Below are positions 60,041 to 64,000 of a DNA stretch of 64,000 nt, piece by piece; within the stretch, counting starts at the first letter, position 1; every line of letters starts with the position of its first letter. The stretch comes from a virus. The notes under the pieces are model-generated. The model searched no databases, was not told the DNA's origin, and saw nothing but the letters and a program-made list of their open reading frames with translations. The translations under genes were made by a program, and so were the position numbers. The stretch spans positions 1-64,000 of the IMG/VR virus record IMGVR_UViG_3300012920_000025. One strand, written 5' to 3'.

Positions 60041-60469
60041 ATGACACACGCAATTGCTACATATCGACCAGGACTACTTGGTCACAAAGTTATCAATGAG
60101 GTCTTTGATAATTTCTTCAATGACTTCCCAACACACTTGAAGGCATCTACACAGGGATACCCCGTTGCCGACATTTATCGAGACGATGATGGTTCCACTG
60201 TGCTAGAGTTTGCATTGGCAGGGTTCAAGAAGAAAGAACTCTCTATTGACATTCAGCCGGATAAGAGAAGTATTACTATTGCTGGACAAGTTGATGAAAA
60301 TAATCAAAAGAGGCAGAGGATTGCTCGTAGGAACTTTACAAGAACGTACGTTAACTATGATGACAACCTAGACTTGTCACAAGCTAAAGCATCGTTCGAG
60401 AATGGTTTGTTATCAGTTAGAGTCCCACAGCGACCAGAAGTCCAACCACTGTCAATTAAGATTGACTAA
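60041..60469 (+). CDS. hsp20: Small heat-shock protein Hsp20
   Basis: 142 residues. The alpha-crystallin domain spans about residues 40-140 (PVADIYRDDDGSTVLEFALAGFKKKELSIDI, FTRTY, ASFENGLLSVRVP) with the A-x-x-x-n-G-L motif (ASFENGLL). It holds unfolded proteins. Hsp20 genes are a hallmark of marine T4-like phages, where they may help scaffold or baseplate assembly. Own sigma70 promoter and AAGGAGG are present. Confidence 0.93.
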   Translation: MTHAIATYRPGLLGHKVINEVFDNFFNDFPTHLKASTQGYPVADIYRDDDGSTVLEFALAGFKKKELSIDIQPDKRSITIAGQVDENNQKRQRIARRNFTRTYVNYDDNLDLSQAKASFENGLLSVRVPQRPEVQPLSIKID

Positions 60470-60475
60470 ATGAAG

Positions 60476-60500
60476 CGGAGGGGCATTTGCCCCTCCGTTA
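60476..60500 (+). terminator. Probable terminator after Hsp20
   Basis: CGGAGGGGC (60476-60484), ATTT loop, GCCCCTCCG (60489-60497), followed by a weak T-rich stretch. Perfect 9-bp stem; the poor T run makes its strength uncertain. Confidence 0.7.
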
Positions 60501-60547
60501 CTTCTATCACCTACTAATTACTACAACGCAAAAAAGACGGTTTAATC

Positions 60548-60931
60548 ATGAATGAAATAGAAGATTACTTTGATTCCTTAGTCAGTGAGAAAGAAGAGCG
60601 CTCAAGACAGACGGGCGTATTTCAGTTTTATTTGATGTTAGGGTATAAGGCAGAGACAGCAGGAGAAAAAGGATATAGAGGTCTTGAGGACATCGTTGCA
60701 GACATTCGTGCTATCCCTAGCGTAACTGTTGTCACAATAATGGTAAAAAATCAAAAGATTTCCGATACAGATTATATTGCAGGTTTGAGAATCAAGTTCA
60801 TACCAAGTTTGCCCGGAATGCTTCGTTCGCCAGAGGATGCAAAACTAAAGATTCTCAGAACGATAAAGCAAACTAAAGGTGTCCGTAAAATATTTAAAAT
60901 TTCACAAGGATTTGAAAAGACTACGGTATGA
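60548..60931 (+). CDS. Small conserved unknown protein
   Basis: 127 residues. ADIRAIPSVTVVTIMVKNQKI and LRIKFIPSLPGMLR, then a helix (PEDAKLKILRTIKQTKG) and KIFKI look like a ferredoxin-like alpha/beta fold. It is reminiscent of small conserved proteins of T4-like phages, but I do not know the function. Its stop overlaps the next ATG by 4 nt. Confidence 0.5.
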   Translation: MNEIEDYFDSLVSEKEERSRQTGVFQFYLMLGYKAETAGEKGYRGLEDIVADIRAIPSVTVVTIMVKNQKISDTDYIAGLRIKFIPSLPGMLRSPEDAKLKILRTIKQTKGVRKIFKISQGFEKTTV

Positions 60932-61485
60932 ATACTGATCTTATTTTGGAATACTTTTTAGAATATCTGACAGAAAGAAAAACACTGCAACTAAAATCCT
61001 ATCACTTGACAGAAGAACCTGACTCATCTATCATTAGACTTGATCTGAAAGATGACGGTGACGACAGGTCTGTTGAGGCATCGGGCGTAGGCATGATAGA
61101 TGCCGGTTTTAACTCGTTGATTAGTTATTTCTCAACAAAGTACCCATCACTCAACACAGTAAAACTAGAAGATGTTTATTTTCAGGTCGACCATCGTTCT
61201 GGTAGAGACGTTTCATTTAAATCAAAGATGGAAATCAAACTAGAGTTTAGTAATCACTGCAAAGATAAATCATTGTTTTCAGGCAAGACTAGATCAATGG
61301 GTTACACAGGAGTTAGTGTTCTTGTTTCCGCTATTGAGTTCTACATAAACTGTGAACTTTTGTTTAAGAGAATGAAATTTCTTTTAGAGGATGCTGAACA
61401 ACGCGGCCGCTTTGACGTTGCTTCTAGATACAAATACATTCTCTCCAGGGTTGTGGAGGTGACAAACTATCAAACTATCGCATAA
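60928..61485 (+). CDS. LeuA allosteric-domain-like protein
   Basis: 185 residues. VEASGVGMIDAGFNSLISYFSTKY followed by a strand pair (VYFQVDHRSGRDVSFKSKMEIKLEF) and GYTGVSVLVSAIEFYINCELLFKRM resembles the regulatory dimer domain of 2-isopropylmalate synthase (G-G-VDA-F-AL, beta strands, V-AS--AY-NAL). No catalytic TIM barrel is present. It may bind a small ligand. The resemblance is in motif order and needs a profile search. Confidence 0.4.
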   Translation: MNTDLILEYFLEYLTERKTLQLKSYHLTEEPDSSIIRLDLKDDGDDRSVEASGVGMIDAGFNSLISYFSTKYPSLNTVKLEDVYFQVDHRSGRDVSFKSKMEIKLEFSNHCKDKSLFSGKTRSMGYTGVSVLVSAIEFYINCELLFKRMKFLLEDAEQRGRFDVASRYKYILSRVVEVTNYQTIA

Positions 61486-61486
61486 A

Positions 61487-61600
61487 TTGTTAGAAACCAT
61501 ATCGCTTTTGTTATGGTCAGCAATACTAACTGGCGGCATCATTCTTCTCAAACATCACTTTGAAGGTAAGACCGAACAAACTAAATGTATCTGCCCCTAG
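61487..61600 (+). CDS. Possible tiny membrane protein
   Basis: 37 residues if it begins at TTG 61487: LLETISLLLWSAILTGGIILL is one hydrophobic helix, ending in CICP. The preceding ribosome site is weak and the start non-standard. The gap between the two flanking genes is otherwise empty. Confidence 0.3.
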   Translation: MLETISLLLWSAILTGGIILLKHHFEGKTEQTKCICP

Positions 61601-61607
61601 TTAGTGT

Positions 61608-61850
61608 ATGAGGTCAAGGAAGCCGCAAATCGGAGACATCGTTCATCATTGCCTGTTTTTGCGCTATGAATGGTCTGCTCTTCTGTTAAAAATAGAAAAA
61701 CAACAAGGAGACACAGAAAAAGGGTTCGTAAAGATGATTCCAGGAACTAAATATGAAGACTACTTCTTAAGAATAAAAGAGTCATCCAATGGTTACGGAT
61801 GGGTCTACAAGAAGTGGTTGTGGGTCTATATTCAGGAGGAATCAACATGA
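61608..61850 (+). CDS. Small unknown beta-rich protein
   Basis: 80 residues. RSRKPQIGDIVHHCLFLRYEWSALLLKIEK resembles the start of a small SH3-like fold (GDIV start, hydrophobic strands). Ends in a Trp-rich GYGWVYKKWLWVYI. Its stop overlaps the start of the next gene (4 nt). No family recognised. Confidence 0.45.
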   Translation: MRSRKPQIGDIVHHCLFLRYEWSALLLKIEKQQGDTEKGFVKMIPGTKYEDYFLRIKESSNGYGWVYKKWLWVYIQEEST

Positions 61851-62221
61851 ATTTAAAGAAATTAAAACCTATATTTTATGAAAACTCAAGAGTTCCCATC
61901 TGGTTGTCGAAGATCGCACCTATCAATGTGTGGGCAAATTCATTTGCAATCTGGGTTTGGTGCAGAGGAGAGATGTCAGAAAAAACTAAGAGGCACGAGA
62001 CGATCCATTTTCAGCAGCAACTGGAACTTGGATTCGCCTTACATTGGATATTGTACGCCTTATCGTGGACAGCGGGTTACATCAGGTATGGAAATGGTCG
62101 AGATGCATACTACAATTGTATGTTCGAAAGAGAGGCATATGACAATGACCAGGATGAAGATTACCTTGAAAACAGACCACGCTTTGCATGGATTAAATAT
62201 ATCGGGAGACCAGTGTTATGA
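61847..62221 (+). CDS. HExxH metalloprotease-like protein
   Basis: 124 residues from ATG 61847, chosen for AGGAGG 7 nt upstream. RHETIHFQQQLE contains HExxH (H50, E51, H54), and FEREAY (E94 or E96) could give the third zinc ligand of a gluzincin-type site. Small phage/bacterial proteins of this HETIH-QQ-E kind are uncharacterised. A Trp-rich N-terminus (NSFAIWVWC) and a hydrophobic segment (ALHWILYALSWTAGYI) suggest membrane contact. It lies just before the endolysin and overlaps it. Confidence 0.55.
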   Translation: MNLKKLKPIFYENSRVPIWLSKIAPINVWANSFAIWVWCRGEMSEKTKRHETIHFQQQLELGFALHWILYALSWTAGYIRYGNGRDAYYNCMFEREAYDNDQDEDYLENRPRFAWIKYIGRPVL

Positions 62222-63132
62222 TTATCAAGAATGGATCAAGAGGTGAAGACGTCAAAGAACTTCAGCGAGCACTTAAAGTCCTTGGATACAACGTTGGTGT
62301 GTCGGACGGTATCTTCGGCACCGCTACAGAGATACAAGTAGAGAAGTTCCAAGAATCGGTAGAACTACATCCAGATGGAATTGTTGGGAAGGGCACACTC
62401 AAAGAAATAAATGAGGCACTCGACAAATCTGGAAACTCTAACTTGAAGTTCGAACTAGGGGACTATCCAGACCCAGAAGAACCATCAAATAGAATGTCTT
62501 GGACAAAAGTAGAGGCGGACCAAGTGGAAGGTAGTAAGGGTTATTCATACTTCAGGTTGCGAGAGGACGCAGCAAAAGCGTACAATGCGCTCAGGTATGA
62601 AGTCTTGTCTTTGGGTGGCGTCATCACTAGTGCTGGCGCTAAGAGACCACTATCTGATAGCAAGAGGATGAAAAGTAGGTCAATTAAGTCGCTACACTAC
62701 ACCGGACTTGCGTTTGATATGGCACTTGACTCCGGTATGAATAACCCAAAAAGGGAAAGGTTTGTTATCGAGGAACTAGATGATAGAGAGTGGAACGTTT
62801 GGTGTAGAACCAGCAAAGAAAGTGTCGACATCAGGAAGATACAGGGTTATACTTACAACAACACTAAAGTAACGGTTGAAGATAGGTTCTTTTCTTTTAC
62901 TGATATTGCGAAGAAGCATGGGTTTCACCCTATCAAGTCCAGAAGATCTTTTAAGAAGGGTGGTAGTTATCTCGGAGCAGAATGGTGGCACTTCCAGTAT
63001 GAGAAGGCACTAGAACCAGGTACATCAACCTTTGGCGGAGAACTGTTGAAGATTTACACTCTTGCAGAATGCAGGAACTTTGGTCCATGGGAAACTGTAA
63101 AGCACTGTACGTGGCAAGAAAGTTGGTGGTAA
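62218..63132 (+). CDS. Endolysin: PG-binding domain plus M15 peptidase
   Basis: 304 residues. Residues 1-70 are a peptidoglycan-binding domain (SRGEDVKELQRALKVLGY, DGIFGTAT). The rest is an M15-type D,D-/L,D-peptidase: SLHYTGLAFD (zinc ligands H160 and D167), AEWWHF (catalytic E255, ligand H258). It should cut cell-wall peptides at the end of infection. No signal peptide is seen, so a holin is needed. Overlaps the HExxH gene by 4 nt. Confidence 0.85.
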   Translation: MIIKNGSRGEDVKELQRALKVLGYNVGVSDGIFGTATEIQVEKFQESVELHPDGIVGKGTLKEINEALDKSGNSNLKFELGDYPDPEEPSNRMSWTKVEADQVEGSKGYSYFRLREDAAKAYNALRYEVLSLGGVITSAGAKRPLSDSKRMKSRSIKSLHYTGLAFDMALDSGMNNPKRERFVIEELDDREWNVWCRTSKESVDIRKIQGYTYNNTKVTVEDRFFSFTDIAKKHGFHPIKSRRSFKKGGSYLGAEWWHFQYEKALEPGTSTFGGELLKIYTLAECRNFGPWETVKHCTWQESWW

Positions 63133-63142
63133 AGAAAATAGC

Positions 63143-63171
63143 TTGACATTCAATCAAAGATTCCCTATATT
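63143..63171 (+). promoter_or_regulatory. Sigma70-type promoter for UvdE gene
   Basis: TTGACA (63143-63148), 17-nt spacer, TATATT (63166-63171). Same pattern as the SSB promoter; 30 nt before the start codon. Confidence 0.82.
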
Positions 63172-63201
63172 ATATAAACAGCAACAAGAAAGGAATAGAG
63201 T

Positions 63202-64000
63202 ATGAATCTCGGATATGCATGCATTAACATGAACCTATCTACACTTCCCAAATCAAAGCGAGTCACGACGAATCGCTCCATGATCAAGAAGACCTTCCAG
63301 CAGAAGGGTATTGCCTACGCATCAGAGTTGGGATTGCAGAACTGCAGAGACCTTCTGACTATTCTGCAGTGGAACGAAGCAAACGGTATCAAGTTTTTCC
63401 GAATGACTTCGGATCTCCTACCTTGGTCTTCAGAGTACAACCTCAAAGACTTGCCTGACTATGAAGACATATGCTATTGGCTTTGCGAAGCAGGGATGTT
63501 CGCAGAAGAACATGGACATCGTATCACTACACACCCTGGTCCGTTCAACGTGCTTGGTTCACCAAATGAGAACACGGTTCGTAAAACTATCAAAGACCTT
63601 GAAACACACTCAGAAGTGTTCGACCTGATGGGTCTACCTGATACCCCTTATGCTAAGATTAATATTCACATCGGTGGTACATATGGTGGCGACTTCTCAA
63701 ATACAGCAGACCGTTGGTGTCGCAACTTCCTAAAGTTATCGCCCAACTGTCAAAACCGCATCACGGTGGAGAACGACGATAAGGCATCAATGTGGTCTAC
63801 TCGCCATCTGTATGATTACATTCATAAAGTAATTCACATTCCTATTGTGTTTGACTATCATCATCATCGATTTTGCACAGGTGGACAGACTGAAGGCGAG
63901 GCACTACAACTTGCAGCATCAACTTGGCACGGCGTGACACCGGTCGTACACCTATCTGAGTCTCGCCGCGAGGAACAGGGCGATGTGAAGATCAAAGAAC
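63202..64000 (+). CDS. uvdE: UV damage endonuclease UvdE-like, 3' truncated
   Basis: Frame open from ATG 63202 to the window end (266 codons visible). MNLGYACINMNLS, then ASELGLQNCRDLLTILQWNEANGIKFFRMTSDLLPW, then RITTHPGPFNVLGSP, INIHIGGTYG, ITVENDD and VFDYHHH is the UvdE TIM-barrel order, with metal ligands H, E, D and H visible. The enzyme nicks beside UV photoproducts and other lesions. The C-terminus is outside the window. Confidence 0.9.
   Translation, partial: MNLGYACINMNLSTLPKSKRVTTNRSMIKKTFQQKGIAYASELGLQNCRDLLTILQWNEANGIKFFRMTSDLLPWSSEYNLKDLPDYEDICYWLCEAGMFAEEHGHRITTHPGPFNVLGSPNENTVRKTIKDLETHSEVFDLMGLPDTPYAKINIHIGGTYGGDFSNTADRWCRNFLKLSPNCQNRITVENDDKASMWSTRHLYDYIHKVIHIPIVFDYHHHRFCTGGQTEGEALQLAASTWHGVTPVVHLSESRREEQGDVKIKE

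Noticed and set aside
1-64000. Prophage or integrative element
   Set aside because: No integrase, repressor or attachment repeats are visible; gene content is that of a virulent T4-like phage, within the limits of the window.

Overview
The window is a contiguous piece of a large virulent contractile-tailed (T4-like, myovirus) phage genome. It begins inside a gp23-type major capsid gene and ends inside a UvdE-type repair gene. Every gene I can support lies on the + strand, packed with very short gaps or 1-60 nt overlaps. There are no integrase, tRNA, rRNA, insertion sequence or CRISPR signals, and no gene-free stretch exceeds about 215 bp. The longest is the 418-630 leader, described below. 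Gene content (ThyX, class II ribonucleotide reductase, GuaB, Hsp20, phage GroEL and GroES-like, IscU/IscA) is what is seen in aquatic or marine T4-like viruses of Gram-negative bacteria. A predicted lipoprotein with five MopE-type Cys/Asp repeats plus a VWA domain (43185-45206) is a family typical of Myxococcota/Bradymonadota-like bacteria. It is the best, though indirect, host clue.

Region 1 (1-31.7 kb) is the virion region: capsid C-terminus, a possible decoration protein, Lys/Arg-rich small proteins, neck proteins (gp13-, gp14- and gp15-like), and a second gp15-like copy fused to a 1.5-kilo-residue collagen/fibre part. Further adhesin/fibre genes built from a shared SGS...DADR module follow, then sheath, tube, gp26-like hub protein, two tandem tape-measure paralogues, tube cap, gp53-like wedge protein and a large probable hub protein. 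Many of these transcription units are preceded by a recurring ACTAYTTA element that I propose as a phage late promoter.

Region 2 (31.7-34.8 kb) is a translationally coupled trio: an unknown protein, a minimal family-A DNA polymerase domain, and a protein with the motif order of the FtsZ/tubulin superfamily.

Region 3 (34.8-52.8 kb) covers replication, recombination and nucleotide metabolism: gp32-like SSB, UvsX/RecA, 5'-nuclease, DnaB-type helicase, B12-dependent ribonucleotide reductase, IscU, IscA, a GapR-like protein, a co-chaperonin, ThyX, the MopE/VWA lipoprotein, a nucleotidyltransferase-like protein, a complete DnaE (Pol III alpha), a HAD phosphatase, dUTPase, IMPDH/GMPR and a sigma region 4-like protein. 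No family-B gp43 polymerase is present here, so DnaE is the likely replicase.

Region 4 (52.9-64 kb) holds an acidic repeat protein, ClpP-like protease, a possible PD-(D/E)XK protein, GroEL, a holin-like protein, glutaredoxin, many small unknowns, Hsp20, a LeuA-allosteric-domain-like protein, an HExxH protein, an M15 endolysin and UvdE. Near-consensus sigma70 promoters precede gp32, GroEL, Hsp20 and UvdE. This suggests host-polymerase early/middle expression of these genes, against the ACTAYTTA class for virion genes.
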